A stretch of DNA of 23,250 nt from Silene noctiflora (GCA_009801015.1 VHZZ01005643.1:29677-52926); one strand, 5' to 3'. Counted from the stretch's first letter, positions 1 through 9,668 are shown. The notes: generated by a model not told the origin, from the letters alone. Translations and numbers: made by a program.

Positions 1-650
1 GAAAACAAAACTAAAAGAGAGAATGAAATTTATACCAACACAATAAAAGGTTGAGTCTTTAATTATAAAGAGAAGAAATCCTTGAATCTCTTCAATTACA
101 AACCCAAAACCCAAATGTAAACTATTGAATTCTAGCTAAATAACTACGTAATTAAGGAGTGGTTAAGGAAGTGATTAAGGAAAGCTTGCACAATAAACTA
201 AGTTCAAAAATATCTAGGGTTAAGTGTCAAACGAAATAGTGAAGAGGTATTTATAGTTTGTTACAAAAATGGCTTAAAAACTGAAAAAAGCCCAAAAATA
301 AGGTCCATCCGGTGTAAAGATACGTCGGCCGCCCTTGTGTTACGCCGGATGGGGCTTAGTTACGCCCGGAGCTGAAAAGATACGCCCATAAGAGTATTTT
401 TTACACCCTACGACCCTGAGTTGCACCGACTGCTTTTGATACACCCAAGCTTAGACCAATACGCCCATATGAGTAAAAAGATACACCCTACGACCTTGAA
501 TTGCACCTTGACTGCTTTTGATACACNTACACCCACGAGGCTTGGAAAGGCTTCAAAATGGCTTCAAAGCCTCACTTCCCTTCTTGCAATCGGTTCCGGG
601 TCTTTGATTGATCTCCCTTTCAGCTAGAAATGCGTGAAATACTACAAGAA
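1..650 (-). mobile_element. Probable LTR-retroelement fragment (partial LTR)
   Basis: No open frame of substance. Read on the minus strand, the segment has a GC-richer block (about 300-600), then a good TATA box (CTATAAATACC, about 246-256) followed by a leader-like stretch running to the window edge. This U3/TATA/R-like order resembles an LTR. Its ends cannot be placed because the window begins inside it, and no protein domain supports the call, so the identity is inference. Confidence 0.35.
380..537. repeat. Imperfect tandem duplication, 79-bp period
   Basis: Two adjacent units begin 'atacgcccata' at 380 and 459 and share 'acaccctacgacc', 'ttgcacc' and 'gactgcttttgatacac' in the same order. 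An ambiguous base at 527 sits in the second unit. Related 'tacgcc' words also occur upstream (350-370), so more decayed units may exist. Confidence 0.7.
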
Positions 651-1153
651 CCTAGCAAAACCGTGAGTAAAGCCCATAGATGCAAATTGATCATAAAGCA
701 AGGGGGATTAACATGAAAATGCTTAGAGATTGGGCACAATGATATGATGATTCTTCTTCATTGATATCCCCACAACTAAAAATTGAATATATCACCAGGA
801 TGCAACTGAACATTGTTAAAAAATTCAAGAAAATCGCCACCACTAAATTTATTTTAATGTTATGTTAAGTACTCCGTAATACTTTTGTCTTCAGACAGTA
901 TTTTCGCAAATGATGATGCCTCATTATAAGAGTACAAGAACAAAAATTTGAAAATCGGTTCTAATCAAACAACAGATTTCCAAAATATATGATAAGACAA
1001 TCCATATATATCACCTAGCGAATCCAAAATACTCGTACATAGTAAGGAATAATTAGTTACAAAATTATATAATCAGTACCCACTACCGAGTACACTTACG
1101 CATAACCATAACCAGGGCGAGACTATGGAGATTAGTTTACTAGCGATTATTAC
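650..1153. other. 3' flank / probable 3' UTR of the STM-like gene
   Basis: Non-coding DNA downstream of the KNOX stop codon on the minus strand. It presumably holds the 3' UTR and polyadenylation site, but no clear AATAAA signal is visible close to the stop. A 'tactccgtaatact' word near 868-881 resembles the ends of dispersed plant repeats. Confidence 0.4.
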
Positions 1154-1390
1154 TTAAATTAGGGTTGGTGGAACATGAACATCCATAGGGAAAGCGTTGG
1201 GTAGGGAATTGTCCATGTAACCAAAGTGGGGATGACCATGGGAATGGGCATGGGCACCAGCTGCGTCCATCACCACAAACTGCATGTCTTCTGATGGTTT
1301 CCAATGCCGTTTCCTTTGGTTTATAAACCAATTGTTTATCTGCTTTTGATCTAACCCCGTCTCCTCCGCTAGCGCTAGCTTCTGTGATTC
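1154..1390 (-). CDS. STM: STM-like exon 4: homeodomain recognition helix and C-terminus
   Basis: The acceptor AG (1392-1391) is followed by [17 protein letters not shown] and then [19 protein letters not shown], the recognition helix of TALE homeodomains with the Trp, Asn and Arg contact positions intact. The C-terminal tail is His/Ala/Gly-rich and then YMDN, FPMD and a final PTLI before TAA (1156-1154). The exon has 79 codons including the stop. A longer open frame in another phase overlaps this exon but encodes nothing recognisable. Confidence 0.94.
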   Translation of the reverse strand, partial: ESQKLALAEETGLDQKQINNWFINQRKRHWKPSEDMQFVVMDAAGAHAHSHGHPHFGYMDNSLPNAFPMDVHVPPTLI

Positions 1391-4300
1391 CTGTCGGTAT
1401 CATTGATACACCACCGTTTAATTAACGATTGACCGAGAAACTGTGCCAATATAATAATTGTGATGTGTCGTAAATGTCACCTAGGTTAACTCGTTAGACT
1501 TGGCAAACAAGTCATTTGGAATGGGTACAGCTCCAGTTAGTCGGATTGCAATTTTGGTATGATTTCATATGCATAATATCGATTTCTATTTCGTGGCAAC
1601 TCATTTTAAGGTAAGATATTCTGCATTCTGGTTGACACAAAAAGCTGCAAAGGACTTGAGCCATATATGTCCATGGCTAAATTCACACTTGTGCCTATAT
1701 ACTTTGATTATCCAATACAACTCTACAATAATCAAAGATGCAAACTGTCTAATTGATCACTGGAGTCGACATATACCTAACAAAACTGGCTCGAGAATAG
1801 AGCCAGCTCGACCTAACCTTAACCTATATGTGACCCAAAACACAAGTTGACCGCAAATTGACAAGCATCGTTTCAATGACTTGATAGTTGATAATAGCAC
1901 TCTAAAAGGTAAAAACGTGACTGACTCGACTTGGAAAACATATCCAAATAACCAGAAAGGTAAGTGCACCAAATAACCTATATTTGCTTTGTCCGCCTAA
2001 ACTAAATACAAATATCACACACCAGGTAAGAGGCAATCAGCAATAATAATCGGGTGAGCTTGATTTTTAGGCATATTAAAGTAATCAGGCGAGAGTAAGG
2101 ATGGAAAATTTAACTTACAGAAGGGTAAGGCCATTTGTAGTGGCGGCTCCACCAATCGAGCAATTGCTGACGGGCTTCTTTAGGAAGTTTGCCCTTCTTC
2201 CTCTTCTTCAAGAATTCCTGCCTCAAGCTTCCCAAATATCCACTATACTTACGAAGAAGCTGCCCTTTTAGTTCCCGGTCTTCTACCGAAGGATCAATCA
2301 AGTTATTGTTTACATCAATGTCTTCCTCAGATGATCCATTCCTTTCACCAATGTCACCACAAATTCCTGGTACAATTCCTTTGTATCAAATGAGATTCAG
2401 GTAGACATGATATCAAATTTTCAAGTAGCCTATATTGAAATCTAAACCTAATGACCAACTTAACCAAAAAAGCAAACTAAGGTCTCAAGTAGAATTCAAC
2501 TTGTCGAAACTGAACAAAAAGAAAAAGAAACACAAACAAGCTTCAACAAACAAAGTATTAGCCTAGTCCAAAAAACCATTCAACTTGTCAAACTCAAACC
2601 ATCTAATAGGTTTGATGTTATCGCAAAAACAATGTTGCCCTAGTGTCTTAAAACGCTCTAACATAACACATAGGGGTATGGTGTAAGTAACTTAATCTAC
2701 ACAAATTCTTGTTTAAGTCGGGTCAATTAATATGAATGAACAACAAAAGCTAAAAGCATGGAAAATTAAAAAAGATTAGTCTTATACGTTCAACTGACAA
2801 TTAATCTATGTTATAAAAACATAAACATGTTTCATATAGTCAAGTCAAATAATCTCGTATTCTTAGCATAATCTATGTTTTAAAAATATAAACATGTTCC
2901 ATCTATCAACTCCAATAATCTCCCTTTTAAATACCATGACCTTATAAATATGCTAATAAGCTTAAGACGTTTAAAAAATTCTCATTTAAGACGACACTAT
3001 TCGTCTTAAGTTTAAGACATGTCAAGTATCCATACCACTTGTGTATGTAAAACCAGTATATTGTTTGTTTTTCCCTGTGCATTCTTATATACACAACTGG
3101 TACATACATGACCCGTCTTAAACTTAAGAGGTTATCAATCTTTAGAGAGACTTAATGATATTATATTGATCAAATCAAGTGAAATGAGCATCAAATAATG
3201 AACAATGTGAGTAGATAAGCAAGTGATATGCCTAGGATGTGATGAGATTCTTAATTGAGTAGTTCATGACAGCTCTAATAGACATATAGGCGTTGTTTAT
3301 CGAATGTCCCACGCAATAGTTTATGAATTGAAGTGACATAACTTGAGACAATAAAAGACCACCTAAATGCATGAAATAGCATGTCTTGCAGGATTTCTTA
3401 TCAATCAAATTACACTTATTCGCAACGCCACAGGTTCGTTTACAAGTTACTCCCCCTATTTGTGATTTTTCATGTTATTTGGGACATTTTATAAGGTTTC
3501 ATGTATTATTCACAAGCTAGACTTTCTTCACCGTGTACTTAGATTCCCATTTCATGAAACTCATATCTATCTATCATTCACCATTTTCCAATTCTAGATC
3601 TGGGAAACGTACCATATTGGACTATCTTCTTGTCATTTATGTGGAACTATATTTATTGACCAATAATTAACTTGCTCCAATCCTCATCAAAAAGGGATCG
3701 ATTAAAAGTTACTTCCTCCATTCCATTGAATTTTATAAATTTACTTTTTGGGCACTATTTATGAATGAAAAGAATATTCGATACAACTTCTAATATATAG
3801 CATAAAAGATAATCATGTGAGATCTTGTTTAAATTGCATTACCGAGTACTCTATGAGACAGTTATATTATTATATTATTACGACCACCATTATTTCATCT
3901 CATGTTGTTACCTTATTCAACATGAAGGTAATGAATTACTAATAAAATCTTAATTATAGGCATCTCACAACCTCATTAATACAAACTTGAAGGGAGAAAG
4001 AAACGAGAAAATGGTCTTTAAAAACAACATTGATGGGAATACTTAAAACGATATTAATCAGGCATCACGAGCTTAATAGAGTGCGTGACGGATTATAATA
4101 AACCACTCAAAGCATTGAGAAGAATCAACATTGCAAATCCAGCATAACAATCTACAAGAACTACTCGCAGCAAAGACGAAGATGAACATTACACAATCAG
4201 GACACAGTTATGCTACTGATTTTGAGCACATGTATCTAATCACAGAAAATTAAATAAGTTCAAACATTGCTTGGCTGCTTTACATTTACACAGACAAACA

Positions 4301-6159
4301 AAATTTATATATTAGTTAGATATTAAAAAATCATTTGAATCTTCAACTCTAGGCACAAAGAGCAAAGACAATGGCATCTCTTTGTTGCTAAAAAGTAGAA
4401 GAAATTAATACATAAAATAATTAGGCAAAAACACTTTAAACCCAAATTAGAATAGAAGATTCTTATTGTGAGGTCATCACAACAAAAGTAAATTGAAAAA
4501 TCAAATAAATTAGATTAGACAAGCTAAGCTAGAGCAATAGGCATTTGCTGCAAGAGTATATTTGTATACAATAAGGCATAAACAATTAAACATGGCTGCA
4601 AAACCCTACTTCCAAGAACACATAAACTAAACAATGAACCAATCAAGCAAAAATGGACAACTCATAAAGAGAAAAAAATAACAAATTTATTAAAGTTCCA
4701 AGATTTATTTCCAAGATCTAAATCTTGGAAACATGCACATGCAAATATAATAATTCCCAAAAAAATTCCAAATTTTAGCACTATAAGATGAAGTTTAGCA
4801 CTAAATCAAACACTAACATAAAATAGAGAGGAAAAACACAAGAAAAAATAATAGAGATAAGAAGGTGATCACCAGAAGAAGGAGAATCTGAGGAAGAAGA
4901 AAGGGTTAGGGTTTTAAATTGAGACTCAATTCTTGATAGAAAAAGCATGGCTTCTTTAAATGGCTTTGTTAACTCTTGTTCATATTTTGTAAGCATTTCA
5001 GAATATGCTTCCATAAATTGATCCAAAGCTGGATCTTCTCCTATGTATACTTCCCCGCCGCGGCTACTGCTTCCGCTTCTGCTGCCGTGACTCACTGTCA
5101 TTGCTGCCTCTGCCTCCTCTAGTCTTGCCACCACCTCCGGCGGCGCTCCCACCTGTTTTTTCCATTTAGTATTTATTATTTAACATGCTTAGGGGATGCT
5201 CATATTACACAAGAAGGTTAGAAGGGTTTTTTATCCTTCAAAGTGTTGAATTTATGCAAGGTTTAGAACATATATGCAAACCCATATAGTCATTTTCATA
5301 GCAAAGCATGTGTATACTCAACATCAAGGGTTTATTATTGTACTACTACTACTAAAGTGAGCAACTTTATTAAATTTTAGATTATATATACAAATTTTGA
5401 AGATATCATATGCTCATTATCATATCAATAGATTATGTATATTATAGTCAACAAATAAGGGTTTAAGATTATGTCATATAGTATCACATTTACTCAAAGA
5501 GGTTTTGGTAACTTTTTTTTTTTTTTAAAAAAAAAAAAATACTCAAATTAAAACCAATTACATGAATGAATATCTAGTATCAATTCTTCTCAAAAGCCAA
5601 TGTTTTTGGATTTTTGTTAACATTTCAACAAAAGCCCAAAAAAAAAAAAAAAAAAAAAAAANTACCCAAAATGGGATTATTTTAACATAAGAGCTCAGAT
5701 CTTGTAAAAAAACCATGAAATTAAAGAATTGAAAGTTAGAGAAAAATAATTAAGAAAAAAAAAAGAGACCTTTTGACAATTAACAAAGGCAGATAAGAGA
5801 CGAGGATAATGAGGATGACCCATAATCTTAGCTTTAATACTACAGTTATTATTATTAATAGTAGTATTATTAATGTTAATCATATTATTATTGTTGTTGT
5901 TCTGCTGAGATTGTTGTTGTTGATGATGATGGTTCTCCATTTCCATGAGATGATCATAAACACTTGAAGAACTACAAATCTTATTATTATTATTAATATT
6001 ATTATAATTGTTGTTGTTGTTGTGATGTGAGGTGTGATTTTGATGGTGTTGATGAGATAGAGATGGAATCATAATCATAGGATATAATAATCCATTATTT
6101 TCAATCATCATATTATTATTTATATTATTATTATTATTACTATTATTATTATGTTCCAT
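1154..6159 (-). CDS. STM: Class I KNOX homeobox transcription factor, SHOOT MERISTEMLESS-like; join of four exons
   Basis: The minus-strand exons 5770-6159, 4873-5152, 2119-2366 and 1154-1390 join with phases 0, 1 and 0 into 1155 nt, giving 384 residues and a TAA stop. This is close to the length of Arabidopsis STM (about 380). Domains in order: an Asn/His/Gln-rich N-terminus (1 to ~107), KNOX1 (~108-150, crossing the exon 1/2 junction), KNOX2 (~168-214), ELK (~255-276) and a TALE homeodomain (~277-339). The homeodomain has the PYP loop insertion at 303-305 and recognition helix [10 protein letters not shown] at 327-336. The C-terminus keeps the STM-like MQFVVMD and YMDN...FPMD blocks, which favour STM over KNAT1/BP or KNAT2/6. 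Family knowledge: these nuclear proteins bind DNA with BELL partners, keep the shoot meristem undifferentiated and promote cytokinin synthesis. All introns are GT-AG and no coding break is visible, so it is probably functional. The exact paralogue is inferred. Confidence 0.95.
1391..2118 (-). other. STM-like intron 3 (homeobox intron, 728 nt)
   Basis: This intron splits the homeodomain between the PYP loop and the following helix, a position conserved in KNOX genes. It has a strong GTAAGT donor and a CAG acceptor. It contains a 16-bp word (1493-1508) shared exactly with the upstream intergenic repeat at 6681-6696, and a short perfect hairpin (7-bp stem, 1786-1806). No coding sequence was seen. 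Confidence 0.85.
2119..2366 (-). CDS. STM: STM-like exon 3: acidic linker, ELK domain, first part of homeodomain
   Basis: The acceptor AG is at 2368-2367. The exon begins GA, which completes a Gly codon with exon 2, then reads [17 protein letters not shown], matching the STM-type acidic linker. ELK follows ([17 protein letters not shown]), then the basic stretch [17 protein letters not shown] and helix residues [12 protein letters not shown] with the TALE PYP loop. The exon is 248 nt and ends in phase 0 at a consensus GTAAGT donor (2118-2113). The true exon extends about 65 nt upstream of the first in-frame ATG (2301). Confidence 0.95.
2803..2930. repeat. Imperfect tandem duplication in intron 2, 67-bp period
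   Basis: The unit starting 'aatctatgtt' at 2803 is repeated at 2870. Both continue with 'aaaaa.ataaacatgtt.cat', a variable middle, and 'aataatctc' or 'ccaataatctc'. Confidence 0.6.
3003..3129. mobile_element. MITE-like inverted-repeat element in STM intron 2
   Basis: The left arm (3003-3050, starting gtcttaagtttaagac) and right arm (about 3088-3129, ending gtcttaaacttaaga) are reverse complements over some 40 bp with few mismatches, around a ~38-bp loop. The motif 'gacgacactattcgtcttaag' just to the left adds a further inverted word. No coding capacity and no clear target duplication. The family is not assigned. Confidence 0.55.
3712..3852 (+). mobile_element. Truncated Stowaway-type MITE in STM intron 2
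   Basis: It begins 'TA' + 'CTTCCTCCATTCCATTGAA', the typical Stowaway-like terminus next to a TA dinucleotide. Its first ~140 bp match the complete copy at 18199-18438, including 'tttactttttgggca', 'cttctaatatata' and 'tcatgtgagatctt'. The right-hand inverted repeat present in the full copy (GGAATGAAGGAAGTA) is missing here, so this copy is 3'-truncated. Confidence 0.7.
4873..5152 (-). CDS. STM: STM-like exon 2: end of KNOX1 and all of KNOX2
   Basis: The acceptor AG (5154-5153) precedes GTG GGA GCG, giving [14 protein letters not shown], which completes KNOX1 in phase with exon 1. KNOX2 follows: [13 protein letters not shown], then [13 protein letters not shown] and [10 protein letters not shown], then a Ser-rich linker. 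The exon is 280 nt, so it ends in phase 1 (one G left over) at a GTGATC donor (4872-4867). There is no in-frame ATG at its start. It is an internal exon, not a separate gene. Confidence 0.93.
5153..5769 (-). other. STM-like intron 1 (617 nt) with homopolymer tracts
   Basis: The intron interrupts KNOX1 after CQK, with a GTCTCT donor and a CAG acceptor preceded by a pyrimidine-rich run. A T-run followed directly by an A-run (about 5513-5540) forms a near-perfect palindrome. A long A-run (about 5639-5661) ends at an ambiguous base (5662), probably a sequencing slip. Confidence 0.8.
5770..6159 (-). CDS. STM: STM-like exon 1: start codon, Asn-rich N-terminus, first half of KNOX1
   Basis: The ATG is at 6159-6157 and opens the only long frame that runs into KNOX1. 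The exon is 390 nt (130 codons) and ends at CQK just before a GT donor (5769-5768). About 40 of the 130 residues are Asn, encoded largely by AAT/AAC runs, with extra His and Gln runs. The last ~23 residues ([15 protein letters not shown] to NCQK) are the conserved start of KNOX1. Reading on past the donor gives a low-complexity Phe-rich tail, which confirms that the exon ends here. Confidence 0.93.
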
Positions 6160-6620
6160 AATGTTTTTTCCCTCTCTATCTCTAAAAACCCACTAGAAAA
6201 GATGTCACCTTTCAGTAAAATATAAATTACAATATTTATATTATATTATATAAATAAATAAATAAATAAAATAGAATATTTGTATGTATAAGACAGCAAT
6301 TTGCCTGGTGTCTTTTTATGCTCACTGTTTGCCCTTTCCTCTTTCTTCTTTGTTTTCTTTGTTTACTTTGCAAAATAGTTACTGTAGTAAATAAATAGAG
6401 ATAAAAGAGGGTAAAAATGATTATGGGAAAAGAAAGAGGGAGTAAAGGGTTCTCCCGGGTTTGAAGCTTACACAAAAAACAGGCTTTTTACAGCAAAATC
6501 CTAAGAAAAATCCACTGGTTTATTAAGTGATAGTTCTCTGTATTGTCGTCATCTTCTCCCCTATCTTTTTTCTGCTACTCCTTCTGCAACCATTTTATTT
6601 TTTCTTTCTTTATATTCCGG
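6160..6620 (-). promoter_or_regulatory. Presumed STM-like 5' leader and core promoter region
   Basis: The DNA just upstream of the start codon has a purine-rich leader (minus strand) and, at about 6220-6270, several overlapping TATA-like words (TATATAATATAATATAAAT on the minus strand) 65-110 nt before the ATG. A pyrimidine/purine-rich stretch follows to about 6450. The TATA assignment is inference, because AT-rich DNA gives such words by chance. I could not identify the K-box conserved element known from eudicot STM promoters. Confidence 0.35.
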
Positions 6621-6680
6621 ATTTGTTTTATATTTTCTTAAATATATATTTTTTTTCTTAACTTGTAGGACTTGTTTCTA

Positions 6681-7000
6681 GTTAGACTTGGCAAACGGGT
6701 CAACTGGGTCGGATTCGGTTCAGGTCGAGTCAATTTCGGGGTTTCTAACTTCGGGTTCAAGCCGGTTTTAGATTACCTATTATCAAGTTTTCGTGGATAA
6801 TAATCAGTTTACAACAATAAACATTCGGACGGGTTATAAATTATAATTGCCCGGGTCAACTCAGGTTTTGAATCTTGAGTTTGGTTGTCGGGTCGGGTCA
6901 ATGTTGATGGTTAATGGTAAGTTTAGGTCGGATACAGGCCATGTTCATGTCGATTTTGTGGCTCAAGGTAGATTAGCGGGTTTGGGACAGATGGGGAAGA
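6681..7000. repeat. G-rich 'gggtcgggt' dispersed repeat patch
   Basis: Dense variants of 'gggtcRggt' and 'cgggtcaa' (for example near 6697, 6840 and 6890) start at a 'gttagacttggcaaac' word that also occurs in intron 3. The composition differs from the AT-rich surroundings. A 60-codon open frame within it encodes nothing recognisable. Probably an old dispersed repeat. Confidence 0.45.
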
Positions 7001-7029
7001 AGAGTCTTTGCAAAAATTTTAAAATGTAG

Positions 7030-7945
7030 GAGTAACCTACAAATGTTTGTATTCATTTAGGAAATGAGTCGGGTTTAATAAATAGGACGATCCTTAAAGA
7101 ACTATTTGTATATATTTTTTTTTGCAGCGATAAAGATGATGTAACTTACATAATACTAACCCGATACTAAGGGTCGGGTTTTATTACTACATTATTTGAA
7201 AGTACTTGTATATGATAATGGATGAAATAGAGTAGTAGGTCTCCTTTAAAACCACGGTAAGTTTCTTTCTCAAACCACCTTTTATTAAGTGAGTTTTTAA
7301 ATTTTACTTAAATAAATACTAGTAAAATAAATATTGAGTGTGGTCTTAAGTTATAATGGTCAATAAACAAAAGAAAATTACTCCATATATAAATACTTAA
7401 ATAAGAGTAATTCTTCCTTGAGACGGGTCTATCCGCCTAAGTTAAAAATGAGTCAATTACATATTATTTGTGTATATAGAATGCATGCTGAAAATTAATG
7501 TATTTTTCTTATATATATAAGGGTGGATATTTAAACCGTAGTAGCATGGTAAATGAGAATTTGTGGATACTTAAATAGAGAAGCTATTGGGTTATTGCCT
7601 TATTGGATTGTTTTGTGGTGGAATTTAGAGGAAAGAGAGCACGCTACGAATGCAGAGAGATAAGAGAAGTGAAGAGTGAAAGTATTAGGTTCCCGATGAA
7701 TGAAGGTGCTTTGAGTTTTGTTTGTTTGTTTCTCTTTTGATGCAGTTGGCAGTGACACTCAGGATTTTACTGCCATTTTTCACTGCCATTTCTTCCCTAC
7801 AAGTTATTATTAGTAGTGTCTCTCAAATCTCTTGATTAGGCAAGTTTAGGGGTCCTGCCGTCTATGGGCTACAGGATACCAATTACTCTATATATCATCG
7901 TCCCACCCGAATTTAACTTTGATTTTGGTTTTGAATAACCATAAA
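7030..7945. other. Intergenic DNA upstream of the STM-like gene
   Basis: No open frame or RNA gene recognised. It contains AT-rich stretches and a small cluster of 'actgccat' / 'ggcagtg' words (7747-7791). Distal regulatory elements of the STM-like gene could lie here, but none can be identified by eye. Confidence 0.4.
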
Positions 7946-8057
7946 TTTTCATTTGTCATGGACAAAATCTGTCATAAACTTGTGACGTGAGATAAATGAA
8001 AGTGGGAGAGGGTTGTGAGAGGTCACAACCTTGTGATCATCACAAATAAGACGGGTT
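7946..8057 (+). repeat. Short dispersed repeat (copy 1 of a two-copy family)
   Basis: The segment 'aattttcatttgtcatggac ... cttgtgatcatcacaaataag' aligns with the reverse complement of about 22690-22835: ordered blocks 'tgtcataaacttgtga', 'gtgggagagggttgtgag' and 'cacaaccttgtga' find counterparts there. Internal 'gtcacaa'/'ttgtgac' words make it hairpin-prone. Probably a MITE, but the termini are unclear. Confidence 0.5.
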
Positions 8058-8154
8058 GATAACACTATTGAAGATCTATGTTTGGTTAATCAAACTGAGT
8101 AGGAAAAACAACAAATTTTTTTATTTTGGCAGCAGTAAAGAAAGAGTTAAAAGA

Positions 8155-8387
8155 CTACATCCGTCGGGCCTCTTGTGCGAGGCCATGAGCGAGACGAGTC
8201 AAGGACCTTGAAATAAAACATAAACATAAACAGTGAAAAAATGGAGCCACTGATCGAATGTCATCCATGAGCCCTTTGACGAAATGATGTTCCACCTCCG
8301 CTCCTACCATTTGATTGAGAACCTGCAAACAATCCGAAGAGACTTCCAAATGAAGAACTTCATTCCTACGAGCCCAATCCAACACTG
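8155..8387 (-). pseudogene. LINE RNase H, C-terminal half
   Basis: It reads AVLDWARRNEVLHLEVSSD, CLQVLNQM, then to the end HGLAQEARRM and TAG. LEVSSD carries the next catalytic Asp of RNase H, and the LAHGLAQEA end is the usual C-terminus. It is the direct continuation of LQEEALGIR from 9230: joining at the 9-bp duplication keeps the frame (LGI-R-AVLDW). Confidence 0.85.
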
Positions 8388-8396
8388 CCCGAATGC
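8388..8396. repeat. Target-site duplication, left copy (MULE-like)
   Basis: CCCGAATGC, identical to 9230-9238. It lies within the RNase H codons for G-I-R (minus strand). Confidence 0.85.
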
Positions 8397-9229
8397 TGGC
8401 CAAATTGACAAATTGGTAAATAAACTACAAGGTTGTAGACAAAATGGTAAAAAAACTTCAACTTTGGACAAATTGGTAAAAAAAAAAAAGGATTAGTTGG
8501 ACAAATACACCAAAAAAGAAACCATTCAAATAATTAGTGTGTATTTAAATAAACCGATTTCTTAATCGCATGTTCTACTCTGCGACGGTCGTACCATGCG
8601 AGTGTGCGACAACACAAAAAATGACTGTTTTTATTTAATAGGGACCACTTTTTATTTTTATTACTATAAAACTAGTTAAACTATAAACTAAAAATGGTAT
8701 TGACACATACTAATTCCGTATACAACAAACTTAAACTGTTATATTAGTTTTGTGACAAAAAAATTTCATAAAAGAAATTAAGAGAATCTTAAAATTAAGT
8801 TATTGAGTAAAAAAAAATATCGTCTTTAAAAAAGACACCTCATGGCATTACTCAAATCTTTTGACTATTCTTGCAAACCGATTTTTTTTCTTTAAATCAA
8901 AATACAATAAAGTNAAATATGAAAAATAATAAGGCGTCAATTTAAAATCTAACACACTAAAAAATAAAAAAGCTTATATATAACGTGCATGCATTGCACG
9001 GGATCTACCGTAGTCGGTTTTAAAATAACACTTCATACAAAAATTATTATTAACTTACTTAGTTACTTTTAATTAATGAAAAGAAATTTCATTTAATCAC
9101 TCAAATAGTCAATTTTTTGGTGTATTTGTCCAACTACTCATTTTTTTTTATCAATTTGTCCAAACTTGAAGTTTTTTTACCAATTTGTCCACAACCTTAT
9201 AGTTTATTTACCAATCTGTCAATTTAGCC
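8397..9229. mobile_element. Non-autonomous MULE-like transposon inside the LINE RNase H
   Basis: 833 bp flanked by a perfect 9-bp direct repeat CCCGAATGC (8388-8396 and 9230-9238). The termini are inverted repeats of about 130 bp (8398 to about 8525 and about 9100-9229), beginning ggcYaaattgacaRattgg. Long terminal inverted repeats plus a 9-bp target duplication are the Mutator-like pattern. The interior is AT-rich and encodes no transposase. It contains a GC-richer patch (8570-8615) and a 'cgtgcatgcattgcacg' palindrome near 8983. One ambiguous base at 8914. Confidence 0.88.
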
Positions 9230-9238
9230 CCCGAATGC
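9230..9238. repeat. Target-site duplication, right copy (MULE-like)
   Basis: CCCGAATGC, identical to 8388-8396. Removing one copy plus the element restores the LINE reading frame. Confidence 0.85.
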
Positions 9239-9668
9239 CTAACGCTTCCTCCTGCAAGGGAGTTTCAACCCTAATCTTGAAACCGTGCCTTGATCTTGTG
9301 TTCCCATTCCCATCAAGGACCACCCATCCCACCGCTGCATCATCAAGACCTTTCCATGCCGCATCAACTTGAACACACACCACATCACAATTACCGAGCC
9401 CACCAATTAGTGAGATAGGACGACCCTTGCGTATAACGTCCTCTTCCTCAGCTTCATCCTCCACAGCATGTCGTATCAGTTGCCTTTCAGAATCATTTTT
9501 ATCCATAGCTGCCAGCGCAGTGTTCGTTTGTTGATGCCACAAATAAAAAAACAGATGTGGATGAAAGGTGTCACCATGGAACAAGATCATATTCCTAACT
9601 GCCCATACACACCAGATAGTAGATAAAAACTTCACAATCCTAATATTTGCATCCCGTAGCTTACTCAA
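9230..9668 (-). pseudogene. LINE zf-RVT tail, acidic linker and N-terminal half of RNase H
   Basis: The frame starts with a Trp-rich segment (IWCVWAVRNMILFHG) typical of the end of zf-RVT, then a linker with an EDEAEEED run, then the RNase H start VQVDAAWKGLDDAAVGWVV (first catalytic Asp) and LQEEALGIR (catalytic Glu). The frame runs into the inverted repeat of the inserted MULE-like element and stops after GLN. The missing half resumes at 8387. Confidence 0.85.

Larger units (their letters stand above)
2367..4872 (-). other. STM-like intron 2 (2506 nt), MITE-containing
   Basis: This is the longest intron, between KNOX2 and ELK. It is AT-rich and non-coding. From 2803 to about 2930 there is an imperfect tandem duplication with a 67-bp period. 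A MITE-like inverted repeat lies at 3003-3129 and a truncated Stowaway-type MITE at 3712-3850. Nothing recognisable was seen in 3150-3700 or 3900-4870. Introns of class I KNOX genes can hold regulatory sequence, but I cannot show any here. Confidence 0.8.

Noticed and set aside
1140..1403. 87-codon open frame on the minus strand over STM exon 4
   Set aside because: It is a shadow frame. The phase-0 frame from the acceptor at 1390 gives the homeodomain helix [10 protein letters not shown], while this one gives no recognisable protein.
5513..5540. T-run/A-run palindrome as a terminator or regulatory hairpin
   Set aside because: It is a homopolymer pair in an intron of a plant Pol II gene, best explained as simple sequence.
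6236..6475. 79-codon minus-strand open frame upstream of the STM-like start
   Set aside because: Low-complexity, Ile/Leu/Phe-rich translation of AT-rich and pyrimidine-rich DNA. No domain; it lies in the presumed promoter.
6847..7029. 60-codon plus-strand open frame
   Set aside because: Falls in the 'gggtcgggt' repeat patch and has no protein-like conservation signs.
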